From Aselliscus stoliczkanus (lineage: Eukaryota > Chordata > Mammalia > Chiroptera > Hipposideridae): a stretch of 64,000 nucleotides of DNA. This document shows positions 1-11,095 of the stretch, piece after piece. The stretch lies in assembly GCA_033961575.1 (NCBI GenBank), contig CM066727.1:119958434-120022433 (forward strand), written 5' to 3'. Numbering within the stretch: position 1 is the stretch's first letter; each line of letters opens with the position of its first letter. A model generated the notes under the pieces. It did not search any database, was not told the origin of the DNA, and saw only the letters and a list, made by a program, of their open reading frames with translations. The position numbers and the translations under genes were made by a program.

Positions 1-414
1 ACCTAGAACAAGGCAGGGCAGAGAACATCTGTTTTGCAGAGAGCTGATTTCATATAAGAAAGCATGTTATTGGGTTGCCCTGTTTCCAAGAATCATTACA
101 GGCAATGCCATGTTGAAAAATCAGATGTTGAATTTGATGCAAACAGCTTATCTCTAATCATCAAGAAGTCACTGAGCTGACATACAATCCCCTTTATCAA
201 TTAGTGATCATTAGTGATTGGGAGAAGATATTAACTTCTCCCTTTTTGTAAAGAAAGCATAAAATTCTAGTTTCCAAACAAATTTCATAAAATTACATAT
301 AAAAATTAGAAGAAATATAAAGACAGGAGTCTACTTCCTCATGTTTGCACACCCTTGCTTTGTGCTAAGACCATAATATTTTATTCTGTTCTGTGTATTT
401 TTTGCATTCTAAAA

Positions 415-418
<4 letters not shown>
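1..418. other. unassigned AT-rich sequence
   Basis: No open frame of note, no recognisable repeat and no RNA gene was seen here. The stretch is AT-rich single-copy-looking DNA that ends at a TA microsatellite. Confidence 0.5.

Positions 419-462
<44 letters not shown>
419..462. repeat. (TA)n microsatellite
   Basis: About 22 uninterrupted TA dinucleotides, followed by TACACA. It is self-complementary and probably length-polymorphic. Confidence 0.97.
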
Positions 463-466
<4 letters not shown>

Positions 467-2082
467 ATTATCCTCATTAGGTACCAATTTAAAAATCTCT
501 GTTGCTTTGTATTAGTTTGTCAAAATTGATGATAATGTGCATTTGCTATATGATTGTTTTATTGATAAACCTATCTTTAGACCACAGACTCCTGACTGAA
601 CATCCGCTAAACTGACACCAAAGGCACCAGGAACCTGCACCCTGATCTGTACAAGGGATTATTTGGTCCAAAAGATAATTATGGTTGCAACTACTTGGCC
701 GTATCATTGATGAAGCTCCTGATATTTTTCAGATACATACAGCTGAGAGAGAGTTGGTTGGAAGGCTGGAAGAGAATCCTTAAGGGAGCCAAGGGTGAAA
801 TCACAGGAAACCATGGTCACTGGTCAACTCAGAAACCTATAGGAAATGTAATTCCATTTTACCTTTGAAGTTTGTGTCAAGATCATCATTCACTTTTGTG
901 ACCATGGCACTGAGGCATTTTTGTAATTTCCCATAGCTTAGGGAGTTTCATTGTGCATTAAATATCTATGGTGTTTAAATAGCATTATAGTCTATTAAAC
1001 ACACGATCCACAAAATAGGCACAAAAGAGTAATTCACAAGAACAGTTTTCTATAAGGTCATATCTCTGTAAAATAGAGAAAAAGCTATGCTCTTTATGAA
1101 AAGAGCAGGTCTTTGGGAATCATTGATAAGTAGAATATAAAGGGGAAAAAAATTCAACTGCTTTTACCTAACTTTCTCTGTCATGTGTTTTTGGCCTCTT
1201 ATAGCCATTGTGTCTAGATGTGTCTGAGCCATTGCATATTCAAGTCATTAGGAGTCATTTTCTTAGAATTCATCACTTCTTACTTTCCATGCCAACGTTT
1301 AGCTACACCTGTGTATCCAATACTCAAAAATAGACCTTCTCAATGCAATAAAAATATCTTCAACCAAAGACTGCTCTAATTTTGCTTGGCTTTGGTCTTG
1401 TAAAATGACTCACCTAACACTTATAAAAACTTCTCACCATATTGGATAAATATAATATAACTGAATCACTAATTTGCTATAACTAACTGCACTAGAAGGA
1501 GATAGAAGGATTAAAAGCTTTAGTCTTTGAAATGAAGCTACTCTTTTTTTTCTTCTTTTTTTAACTGACCCTTGGGAAAATCATCATTTGACTTCTGGGC
1601 ACAATGTTGCAGACTTCAGTGTTTATTTTATTAAGCGCTATAATCAGAAAATCACTTGAATCATCATGTAATAATTTGTTATTCTGGACCTTAATAGTCA
1701 TGGAGCTAAGAACTGAATGCTCAAATAATCATTCCAACAAAGAGAGAATTAATCAACCCAATGTTATTCAGACCCCAAAGTAACTGAGTGTAGTAATTCT
1801 AATTTATAAAAAAATGTTATCTTAAAAAATGAACAGATAAATAGGAATTTTTGGAAGCTTCTTACAATGATGACTTTGGAAACTGAAAAGGAAGTAGAGA
1901 GACACATTTAAAAAAATCTTATACCAAGTACAAACAGCCTACAGGACAAGGGGAAATTCCCTGACTCCTCTAAAGCTTCACTATCCTCTTAGGCAAAATT
2001 AAACTTATTCTCGTGAGTTATCTCACCAGATGAAATGAAGACTAATTTATGTATAATTTAAACACAAAAAGAGTTTTTAAAA
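463..2082. other. unassigned sequence, 1.6 kb
   Basis: AT-rich with no convincing coding frame on either strand. I recognised no LINE, SINE, LTR or DNA-transposon signature; diverged ancient repeats could be missed by eye. Confidence 0.45.
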
Positions 2083-2092
2083 GTTCAGGGTA

Positions 2093-2200
2093 GGGCCGGC
2101 TGAGTGGCGCAGTGGTTAAGCGCTGGCTTGGGAAGCCGACGGCCCCCATTCAGGTCCCACATAAGAGGGCCAGTGACACTCCCCTCAAAAAAAAAAAAAA
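2093..2200 (+). mobile_element. type A tRNA-derived SINE
   Basis: The tRNA-like head has an A-box-like GTGGCGCAGTGGTTAAGCG and a degenerate B-box-like segment (CATTCAGGTCCC). The short body GAGGGCCAGTGACACT leads to CCCTCA and poly(A). It is flanked by the perfect 10-bp duplication AAGTTCAGGG at 2081-2090 and 2201-2210. An intact duplication and uninterrupted A tail point to fairly recent L1-dependent retrotransposition. Confidence 0.93.
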
Positions 2201-2285
2201 AAGTTCAGGGAATAAACCCAAATATCTATAGTGCTCACCCTCTCCCTTTTTAAAATCTTTTTATTGATACTACTTTTTCTAGTCT

Positions 2286-2385
2286 AAATGGTACTCATAT
2301 TAATTTATATGAAAAGTTTCTTAGATTATGATTTCAAATGGTACTCATATTAACTTATATGAAAACTTTCTTAGATTATGATTTC
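2286..2385. repeat. tandem duplication, two 50-bp units
   Basis: Units 2286-2335 and 2336-2385 are collinear and differ at two positions (T/C in TAATTTATAT versus TAACTTATAT, and G/C in GAAAAGTTTC versus GAAAACTTTC). This is about 96% identity, so the duplication is young relative to the surrounding ancient repeats. Confidence 0.95.
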
Positions 2386-2609
2386 ATATTTATTTAACAA
2401 ACATTTAATGAGTACCTAATGTGTTGTGTTGTACAGAGGGTGAGGAACATGGTTCAGCATTCAAATTGCCCACAAATTAGTTGAAGAGATAGAAATATAA
2501 GTCAATAATTATAATTGTGAAAGATGTTATGAGTATAAAGTATTACGGGATCCTAGTGGGAGGAAGGTACTATTTGGGCTTCCTCCATTCTGTTATATAC
2601 GCTCAGTAC

Positions 2610-4095
2610 AAGCTTTCATCCTTACCACACCTCAGACTGTTCTTGTCAACAATGGCTCTCATGTTGCTAAATCTGGGTCATGTCTTAGTCCTCATCTTGC
2701 TCAATAGGTTAGCAATATTTCATACAGTTGTTCATTTCCTCTTTCTTGAAAGACTTTCGTCACTTGACTCCTGGGAGGTCACTCTTCATTTCCTGTCTCA
2801 CTGGTCACTTCTTGTAAGTATTCTTTGTTGGCTCTTCTTCATCTTCTCAACCTCCAAATTTGGAGGTACTCCAGAACTCAGTCTCTGACCTCTATTTTCT
2901 TCTCATTTCTCTCTCAGTGATCCTACCTTATTTCAGGGCTTTAAATATCATCTATTGCAGAGAACTCCGAAACACCAACCTGTAGCCATGATATTCCCAC
3001 TGAACTCTGAAGCATTTATCCAACCAGCTACTTAGCATTTCCACTTAGTTTCAACAGGCATCTCAGACATAACATAATTTTTAAAATCTTGATTATTCCC
3101 ATCTAATCTCTTTTTCCTACAGTCTTCAACATCTCAATAAATTGGAACTTCATCCTTCCAGTTGCTCAGATCAAACTTCTAGGCATTATCTTTCACTATT
3201 TCCTTTATATGCTGCTTTTTAGCTTTGCCTTCAAAATATATTCAGAATTCAATAACTCTTAGCACATCCACTCATCACCCTAGACAACAGTTGTGGTCTG
3301 GGTTATTGCAATAGCCTCTTATCAGGTCTCTCTGCTTTTATTCTTACCGCTCTACACTTTATCCTACGCAGAGCTGTCAGAGAAATCCTATTAAAATGTA
3401 AGGCAGATCATATCACTCTTCGGCTCTCTACCCTTCAATGGTTTCTATCTTTACAGAATAAAAATCAAAGTCCTTTCCATGGCCTACAAGGCCCTACAAA
3501 ATCTCACACACAGCCATCTCTCTGACCTCATCCCTCATTCATTTATTTCACTCAATCCACACTGGCCTCCTATTACTTTCTCTAATATACCCAAAATGCT
3601 CTGCCTTGGGCACTTTGCACTGGCTATTTCCTCTATTTGGAATGCTTTCCCTATCCCCCACTTCCACATAGATTGAATGCCTGCTTCATTTTCATCTCTG
3701 CTCCCATTGCTTTCATCAAAGTGGTCTTCTTCGACCACTGTATTTAAAATAACATCTTCATCCCCCTACCCTGCCTTATTTTTCTTCATCCTCGTTCCAC
3801 CTGGTATGCATGTTTTTGTCTGCTACTTGTTTTTGTTTGTTTGTTTGTTTTGGACGGCAGTGTCACTGGCCCTCAGATATGGGAACTGAACCTGGATCGC
3901 TGGCTTCCCAGGCCAGTGCTTAACCACTGCACCACTCGGCCGGCCCTGTTTGCTACTTGTTTATTATCTATTTGCTTCCACTAAGATCTAAATACTATCA
4001 CAGTAGAAAATGGCATCCGTTTTTTCATGGTTGTGTCTGACGATCCTAGGACAGTGTCTAGCACATAAAAGTTTTCCAACAAATAATGAATTGTA
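2610..4095 (+). mobile_element. decayed LINE L2 (RT remnant to 3' end)
   Basis: Translation of 2700-2880 gives broken reverse-transcriptase-like text (FHTVVHFLFLERLSSL, then GGTPELSL before a stop). It resembles the L2/CR1 region FDTVDH...GVPQGS. The degenerate KYHLL and the later segment near 3055-3090 match the region around YADD and its downstream helix. From 3120 the DNA follows the common L2 3' region, including CTACAAGGCCCTACAAAATC and GCACTTTGCACTGGC. It ends near 4090 with the typical GTGTCTAGCACATAAA. A type A SINE interrupts it at 3833-3946. Stops and frameshifts make it inactive. The family call rests on remembered L2 structure. Confidence 0.78.
3833..3946 (-). mobile_element. type A SINE inside L2
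   Basis: Reverse-oriented copy: T/GTTT-rich tail at 3833-3851, then GGCAGTGTCACTGGCCCTCA, then the tRNA-like head ending CACTCGGCCGGCCC. The target duplication is about 15 bp (GTCTGCTACTTGTTT / GTTTGCTACTTGTTT) at 3818-3832 and 3948-3962, with one mismatch. It splits the L2 and so postdates it. Confidence 0.92.
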
Positions 4096-4205
4096 ATGCA
4101 TTAATTTATTTGAACTGGGAGAAAAGGACAAAGGCTCCTAGGCAGAAGAAACCAGCACCTATAATACAAAGGAGTAAAATTGGTCCATCAAGAACAGGTG
4201 TGGTC

Positions 4206-4690
4206 TGAGCTGGCCGAGTGGCTCAGTTGGTTGAGAGTTGGCTTCGAGAGTGTACTCTGAGCAACAGGGATGCCGGTTCAATTCTTACATGGACCAGTGA
4301 ATGCTGCTCCCGAGCTGAGCTATTGCCGAGCTGCCAACAGGTGGCAGGATGGCTCAGCTGGTGTAACAAAAAGATTGCTTGTTCAATGGTGGGCTACGCC
4401 CACCCGCAATTAAGACTGAGCTCGGCACCTTGAGCTGAGCTGCCGCCTGGATGGTTCAGTGGATAGGGTGTCTTCTTAACAACAAGGCTGCTGGGTTCTA
4501 TTCCCGCATGGGATAGTGGCCACACCCACCCGCAACTAGGATTGAACACAGCACCTTGGGCTTGGAGGACACGAGCTGCCAACAGGAAGCCAGAAGGTGA
4601 CTGGTACCCTCCACGAAGATTGAAGAACAACAACTTGTCTGTTCCCCTCCCCCAATTCCCCAATGGAATCTTTAAAAAAAAAAAAAAAAA
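4206..4690 (+). mobile_element. type B composite SINE, full-length
   Basis: About 485 bp. The head GGCCGAGTGGCTCAGTTGG with B-box-like GCCGGTTCAATTCTTACA is followed by further tRNA-like modules, each containing a GGATGGCTCAGC/GGATGGTTCAGT motif. It ends with GATTGAAGAACAACAACTTG, the CCCC/TTCCCC block, AATCTTT and poly(A). The perfect 16-bp duplication AAGAACAGGTGTGGTC lies at 4190-4205 and 4691-4706. The repeated internal heads indicate a multimeric tRNA-derived SINE of the type known from yinpterochiropteran bats. Open frames across it are incidental. Confidence 0.9.
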
Positions 4691-4925
4691 AAGAACAGGT
4701 GTGGTCCAACTACAGCCTGGGGATCAAATCTATCCCACCACTTGTCTTTGTTAGCAAAGTTTTATTGAAATATAGCCATGCTTGTGTATGTACATTATCA
4801 CTTATGACTACTTTCATTCTGCAACAGCGGAGTTGAATAATTGTAACAGAGACCACATGGCCTGCAAGCCTAAAATATTTACTATATGGCTCTTTACAGA
4901 AAGCTTACCAGCCTTTGGTCTGGAG
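4691..4925 (-). mobile_element. hAT-type nonautonomous DNA transposon remnant
   Basis: Read on the minus strand it follows the common mammalian MER-class hAT sequence: GTAAAGAGCCATATAGTAAA, TTTTAGGCTTGCAGGCC, then CAATAAAACTTTGCTAAC. The type B SINE landed at its distal end, so part of the terminus lies at 4190-4205. I am not sure of the subfamily. Confidence 0.75.
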
Positions 4926-5733
4926 GGTAGAATGTGTGGGAGAGGCAGTAAGAAGATGGAAGAATAAGTGAGGGCAAGCTGGAAGAAATTTAGATAAGTT
5001 TGGATGTCATTTGGAAGCCAAGAGAGAGTGAGACTGTGGGTGCTTTTAGGCAAGGGAGTTCCTGAAAGACAGGACCTTTGTTTAACATAATTTGTTCATA
5101 AAAGAAAGCTTGCTTTTTAAATCAATGTGCCTACTTTGGTTGGGACTCCCAGTGGCTGCTGTTGCCAGGACTTGAGCCTTAGTGTCACTGCCGTATCTGG
5201 GATTAGCTCTTGACGTGGGAACCAAAAAATGATACAAAGCCATTTGCTTCCCCCACCCTCCTATCCCAGATGTTGGTTTGGAAGTGATCTATCTCATAGG
5301 GTGAGTCTGGTGATGACTGTGCAAACAGAATCCATTAGAGCTTTCAGATATCTAGCCTGGGCTGATCTCAAGAGTCCCAGAAACATGAGGTTGGTTCTAG
5401 GCTCACCCAGAGATGTGTGTCTCCTCAGGCTTGTTGGTCCTGCTTTAGGAAGCTTCTTGGATTTGAGAAACTTTGGAATCATTTTTATACAGGGTGAACA
5501 GCAAAACTAAATTCTCAGTGGTTTGACAGCTCATCAGACCTTATTCAAGTTCTCTAGAGCATGTGGGTCAGTTAGACTTCACCACTGGGTAAGGTCAATG
5601 GATTGCTGATCTGTCTTGCTTTTACTCAAATTGTATTTCACAATAAAGCAGCCTTTCCCCTGCTGTCTTTGGCTCTTAAGATTTTAGTTCTAGCCAGACC
5701 CTAAGTAAGGGCAGAAGTAAATTCTGAAGGGAT
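4926..5733. other. unassigned sequence
   Basis: No recognisable gene or repeat. The open frame on the plus strand at 5229-5510 has no family resemblance and no splice or promoter context, and I treat it as chance. Confidence 0.45.
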
Positions 5734-5755
5734 AAAAAAAAAAAAAAAAAAAAAA

Positions 5756-5794
<39 letters not shown>

Positions 5795-5813
5795 GAGACA
5801 GAGAGAGAGAGAG
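5734..5813. repeat. A-run followed by (GA)n microsatellite
   Basis: About 24 A residues, then GA repeats interrupted by two GACA units. All-purine on this strand except the C interruptions. Confidence 0.95.
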
Positions 5814-7185
5814 CGAACAAATGTGTTCTGAATTTCACAGAACAAAGTAGAGCTCTGGCTTGTGGTTCAACTGGGGAGTAGAGACCCCCCACGGCTCTGC
5901 CCTCTGAGAATGCAGTGGTGAAATATGGTCTGCTCCAATGAAGCTGTGGTATTTGGGTTTAATTTGCTAGATCTTGACGTGCCTACTTTGGTTTGGGGCT
6001 TGGTGCTGGCCTGACTTTCTTTGCCCATCCCTCATCTGTGTATAACCAGGGGAAGCCAAGTTTCCACTTGTGTATACTGAATCATTCCCCTAGAAGCCCA
6101 CTGCCCTTGCAATAGCTCATGGTGTTTATTGGCTTCTGCCTTTAAAAATTCAAAGTATGGGTTAACTGAAAATTGATAGGTTATCATTTGGAGGAGGAAG
6201 TGGAAAGTTCCACACAGACAACAGTCTAGCTCTAAGAAAAAGAAACAAAACTTTGATTTCTACTGTGGCCTTTGGGACCCACCCTCTCTCGGCTTTAGAG
6301 CAGATTAGAAGGACTTTTATAAAAAACCTAATATTTCAGTTTTCAGGAAGGAGCCAGATCAAACTTTTTAGGCATTATCCACCGAGGATGTGCTGAATCA
6401 ATTGCAGGCTTCATTTTGTAGGTGTCGGTAGCAATGGATGGGGTGCTAGCTCAGCCCTTTGGAAAGTAACAGACGGAGGTGGCTCCAATAATTACATTAA
6501 GACCATAGCTACACACTAGCTTTGGGGATTTGGAGTTGGGCTTAATCAAATCTGGATTTGACATTTCACAGCCCACATCAAGGATTTCTACAAAGGAACA
6601 TCGGAGCATTGCCAGCCGTGCTCTTCTCTGACTTAGTGCCTCCTCCTGAATAACTGAGCAGGCCTTGTACTGAGCCAGTTGATGCTTTGGCTGCATTTCT
6701 GCCCTGCTGCACGGCACGCAGAAATTCTGCAGGCCACAGTGTCTTTCAGTCTGTGAAAAACATTTATTTAGTGCCTATTAGGCCCCAGGGCCCTGGGCTA
6801 AGGTCTGAAATAGATATGATGGTGAACAAGACTGAATGAACCCAGAACTGCTTTCATAAACATTATCCATAGTAGGAGCTACAGAAGCCCAGCCTGCGGC
6901 TCAGAATCAATTAGCTAGTTTTATTTATTCATCGTGTACCATGTACTAATAGATGATGCCTGCACCTTGAGGATTTTGAAATATAATCCAATAGTCAAAC
7001 GTTAGTCACCTACAGAGCCCCATAGATACCTATTTAAAGTGGGAACAAACATCAGCAGTTTTCATAGGCAGATATTTTTGAGGCAATTGTTCTTTGGATC
7101 ATAATTTGAGAAATGCTGATAAAAGTAGAAGTGATGTTAAACAAACAGCTGCTAAAATAACACAATAAGTGTTGCACCTTTCATA
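5814..7185. other. unassigned sequence
   Basis: No supported gene. The minus-strand open frame at 6451-6717 is not recognisable. A short stretch near 6755-6830 (TTTAGTGCCTATTAGGCCCC) looks like an ancient MIR/L2-like fragment. Confidence 0.4.
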
Positions 7186-7189
7186 GTGG

Positions 7190-7725
7190 AGGCTCAAAGG
7201 TGGGAGAACTCATCTCTGTTCAGGAGGCCAGAGAAGGTTTCCAGGACAAAAATACAGATCTTATAGAATGATATAGGGTTTCCTCAGGCAGACAATACCA
7301 CTGAGGAGTGGTTAAGGGGGAGAAAGAATTCCAGGCATAGAGGAGAGCAGGTAAAGGACACCAAAGTGGAGAGAGCACACCTGTCTAGTGCCCTATGAGT
7401 ACAGAGCTGAGAGGGAGAGTGACAACACTATATCGCAGAGGTAGGCTGGAGGCAGGTCATGGAGGGTCTTGAAAGCCGACGTAGGTCTGAGACACTGATG
7501 GTGAGACACCAGTTGGTAGCAGGGGAATAATGGATCAAATTTGCATTTTAGGCAGATTATTCAGGTGGCATTATGGTGCTGGATTGGAAACAAGTGATAT
7601 AGGAAGCAGGGGGCAGTTAGGGGTTTGTCTATTAGTTTCAAATACTAGTGTAAAAATAATAGGTTTGTTGTCCTTGGCAATAATAGGCAAAGTAGTCCTC
7701 GGTTGTAAAGACATGTAAAGAAAGC
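7190..7725 (-). mobile_element. LINE L2 fragment
   Basis: On the plus strand it reads as reverse-complemented L2 3' sequence: GGGGAGAAAGAATTCCAGGC, AAAGTGGAGAGAGCAC, AGGTCATGGAGGGTCTTG, then AATAATGGATCAAATTTGC. This is the same domain as the forward L2 at 3.2-3.7 kb, in opposite orientation. Confidence 0.7.
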
Positions 7726-9505
7726 TGACCCACCAGCCACAGGAAGAGCAGGAGGCACAGAGGAGCCCTTTACCTTGAGAGCTCCATCGTTAGAGGTAAG
7801 TAGGCAAGCTCCCTGCACCTGCTTCTCGCCTTCCTCTCCATTAATTGGCTCCCGCTGTCCCTTATATCTTCCTCACACCTTCTTTGGACTCAAAAAGTTT
7901 TACTCCCTTAGGGATATTTAAAGGAAAAGATGCAGATTGAACGCATGTGACATAATGGGGTAAGTGGAGGAAGAACCTCTTCAAGGTTGCCCCTTACTTA
8001 GAGGGTGGCCTTGAACAAGGCCCTTTGCCCATTAGTGATCCATTTCTTAGTGAACCTGAATTTATTTATACTATATAGCCATGGGTTGTTTCTTTTTATT
8101 ATCTTTTTTTTTTCTAATGGAAAAGCCTAAAAGTATTGAATTAATGCCAAGGAATTGATTTTGTGAGCCTCAGCTGGAAAAGAGGCTCCCTTTATTTCTC
8201 TAACAAAACTTCATCAATTCCAAATGATTGGTAGGAAACTAGTACTCGCATAAATATATGAATAATCTGAGTTGTGGACAATTACAAAGCATTCAATCTT
8301 GTTTTCAACTGTAAGAATTTAAACTTAGTTCCTGTTGCAATTAAAGCCTTGAGGCCCTGCATAAATAAATTATTTGAAGTGATTTATAAGGAACATATTA
8401 ATTTCTTTTCATGTAAACAGTCCTGCATTTTAAAAATGATACATTATTCTATATCATTTTAATATTCTCCTTGCAAAAGATTAATGCATCATTCATTTCT
8501 TTAGTAAAGCTATTGGCCCATGAAGTGAAAGAGACATTTAAAACTCTGCCCTCGCATCAACTGTTACAAATTAAAAATTTGTCTCACTAAGATTGAGAGG
8601 AGCATATTTTGGCAATCAAAATTCATAAAAGTCAGAATAAGTGAGGTTTTTCTGTGTTAGCCACAGCTTCTTTCCATAGGTCATTATCCTTGTCTCCAAG
8701 ACTCTAGGTCAGCCTTGGAATCGAGTTTCAAAAGACTGTAGTTCTACAAACATCCAAGAGTCATGAAAAATTCTCATTAGCCCATTGGCAGTGTTCCTCG
8801 TAAACAGCAACTTCCACTCCTTCCCACAATGCTGGGCTGAGAGAACTCAGGGAGCTGCCTGCAACAAACGGATACCCTGCATACTCATTACACATGTTCC
8901 CATGAAAAGAAGCAAAAACGGGGCTGACCGGAAAGGCTGACAGAGCCATGTCTACCCAGTCCCAGTGCTTCTTTGGCCCAATCCTGATTTCTTTGAGGCT
9001 TGAACTGATTTATAAGCATTGGAAGAAATTTGTTACAAAGGGTTTCTGTCAATTACCAGGGAGGGAGGACACGCCTCCCCCTCTTGGCTGTTTCCCGTGG
9101 AGCTGGTTGCCCCTGTGGTTCTTGATATTCTTTGTCTCTCCATTGCAGCTTCTAGGGTGGAGGCCTTGTCTTTGAGAAACTGAGGAGGATATATTCAATC
9201 AGCTACAAGCAGCAACCGTTTACGTTCTCCTGTACTATTCCTGGCAGGCTTTAAGGAGGCCCCATCCCTGTGATGTGTCTCCATATGGGTGAATAAATTC
9301 TTGTCCTTCAGGATTTTGGATCATAGCTCCTCCTAATGTGACTATCTCAAGACCAAAATCTTGATTATTGTAGTCTATCCTAACGGGCATATCTCATAAC
9401 CCACTCCATTAATTTAGTGGTCCTTTCTGGGACTCTGGAGCTCTGTCCTGTCTTTTTTGAGAATTCAGTCAAGGGAGCAATAGAGTAAACGGGTAACCTC
9501 ATGGT
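7726..9505. other. unassigned sequence, 1.8 kb
   Basis: Nothing recognisable. Several 60-75 residue open frames on both strands lack any coding hallmark. Confidence 0.4.
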
Positions 9506-9509
9506 CCTT

Positions 9510-9725
9510 GAAGTTTGCAAGTCCAGAGATCAAGCACAGGCTCTGCTATGGAATTGCTCTGTGACCTGGAAGAGGGTGCTTAACTTCACGGGGCCTATTC
9601 CCTCATCAGTCAAATCAGAAGAGCAACAGAACACTCTTTATCATGTTGTTATAAGGATTAAATAAATGAACACTTGCACCCATTAGAAGAGTACCTGGTC
9701 CATACAGACATAAGCATGATTATCT
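9510..9725 (+). mobile_element. MIR SINE
   Basis: Ancient tRNA-derived SINE. It contains CTCTGTGACCTGGAAGAGGG, a CCCTCATCAGTCAAATC core and GTTATAAGGATTAAATAAAT, matching the MIR core order. Diverged and inactive. Confidence 0.75.
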
Positions 9726-10105
9726 AGAAACACAAACATAAACACAAACATAACTTAATGAATTGTTGGCAAAGTACAATGAATGTATGGCAAACTACAA
9801 TCTATGCATTTGCTAGGAATACAATCCCAGAGTTTTTCTGACCCTAAATCAAGTGCAGTTGATTCTGTATAGCCTTAAAGTGGTAGCTGCTCTGCCAGGG
9901 TTGACTTTGCACATATCATGTACAGGACCACACTGTGCATCTTACTGAGAGCAACATCCATTATTTATCATTGGTTTAGTGCCATTCTTGTTCAGGCACT
10001 GTGTTAGGAAGTGATATTTCAAAAAAGAACAAACCAGAGACTTGAAACCTTAGAGTGCTGCTTATAGTATGGATCTAGTTGTTGGAAGCATTGCCCCCTT
10101 GTACT

Positions 10106-11095
10106 CTGTATTAGTCAGCTTTGAAGTACTGTAACAAACAGTCCCAGTGTCTCAGTGTGTCAATAAAGGTTGACTTCTCATTCACATTGAATTAGTTATC
10201 TACTGCTTTGTAGCAAATGACCCCAAAACTTCGCAGTTTAAAGCAACAAACATTTATTATCTCATACAGTTTCTGAGAGTCAAGAATCCAAGAGCAGCTT
10301 AGCTGGGTGATTCTAGCTTAGTCTCTCAAAAAGCTGTATTGAAACTACCGCTTTTCAATTGTAGGCATTTGAAGGCTCAGCTGGGGCTGGGGAATTCTTT
10401 TCCAAGCTCTCTCACCTGATTTTTGGCAGGCCTCAACCCTTTGCTGACTGTTGGAGGGAGGTCTCCGTTCCTTACCATGTGGGCATCTCCACAAGCTAAG
10501 CGACCCCAAAGCATGGCAGCTGGCTTTCCCCAGAAAAAAAATGGAGAGAGAGATGTAGAGACAGAAAGTGAGTGAGAGAGCACCCCAGACAGAAGCTACA
10601 GTCTTTTATAAGATAATCTCAGAAGTGACATAACATCACTTGTGCCATATTCTATTGTTCCCACAGACCAACCCTGGTACCATGTAAAAGGTAAGCACAC
10701 AAGGAGAAGAGACCTTGGAGGCTGGTTACCACACAATGAATATGTGTCATAGCTATTGTGAGTCATTGGTCAGGTGAGGTGGATTGGGCAGAGTCTGTTC
10801 CATGCAGTTTTATCCCAGGACCCAAAGTCCTTCCATTCAGAGGCTTTAGCACTCTCCACCTGACCCTCTGAGTCTCGCCAGAACAGGAGCAAGGGAAAAG
10901 CATGACGGGGGAGTCACCCCATAGATTCTAGTGGACAGACTAGGATACTGTGCACATTACTTTGGCCACATTCCACTAAACAGAAATCACCTAATTGCAG
11001 GGGATGCTGGGAAATGTGTTCTATCTGTGACCCTGGATTAAAAGGGAATGGGATTTAGTGAGTGCATAGCAGGCATGCTGCCACACCCTCTATCC
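10106..11095 (-). mobile_element. ancient LTR-like repeat, split by a second LTR
   Basis: The segment at 10106-10185 (TGTATTAGTCAGCTTTGAAG, CTGTAACAAACAGTCCC) resembles the 3' end of an old mammalian LTR on the minus strand. A plausible continuation resumes at 10737 (CATGCAGTTTTATCCCAGGA, then TTTGGCCACATTCCACT). A different LTR occupies 10188-10734. Joining the halves is inference and the subfamily is unassigned. Confidence 0.45.
10188..10734 (-). mobile_element. ERVL-MaLR-like LTR, about 545 bp
   Basis: Begins TGAATTAGTTATCTACTGC and includes TTAAAGCAACAAACATTTAT. It ends GGTTACCACA, the reverse complement of a TGTGGTAACC...CTAATTCA LTR. The same family appears at 22507-22905. No internal retroviral gene is attached, so it is a solo LTR. 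The target duplication is no longer perfect. Confidence 0.6.

Noticed and set aside
2093..2165. tRNA gene in the type A SINE head
   Set aside because: The head has A/B-box-like motifs but also a SINE body, A tail and target duplications; the cloverleaf is degenerate and the head recurs at many loci.
2517..2888. 123-codon plus-strand frame as a possible gene
   Set aside because: Its second half is decayed L2 reverse transcriptase, and the surrounding sequence continues as L2.
4218..4754. Open frames on both strands with no stop for 70-89 codons
   Set aside because: They lie in the type B SINE; the same peptides recur at other copies (for example 16359-16758).
5701..5892. Minus-strand SVSLSLSL frame
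   Set aside because: Encoded by the A-run and GA microsatellite.
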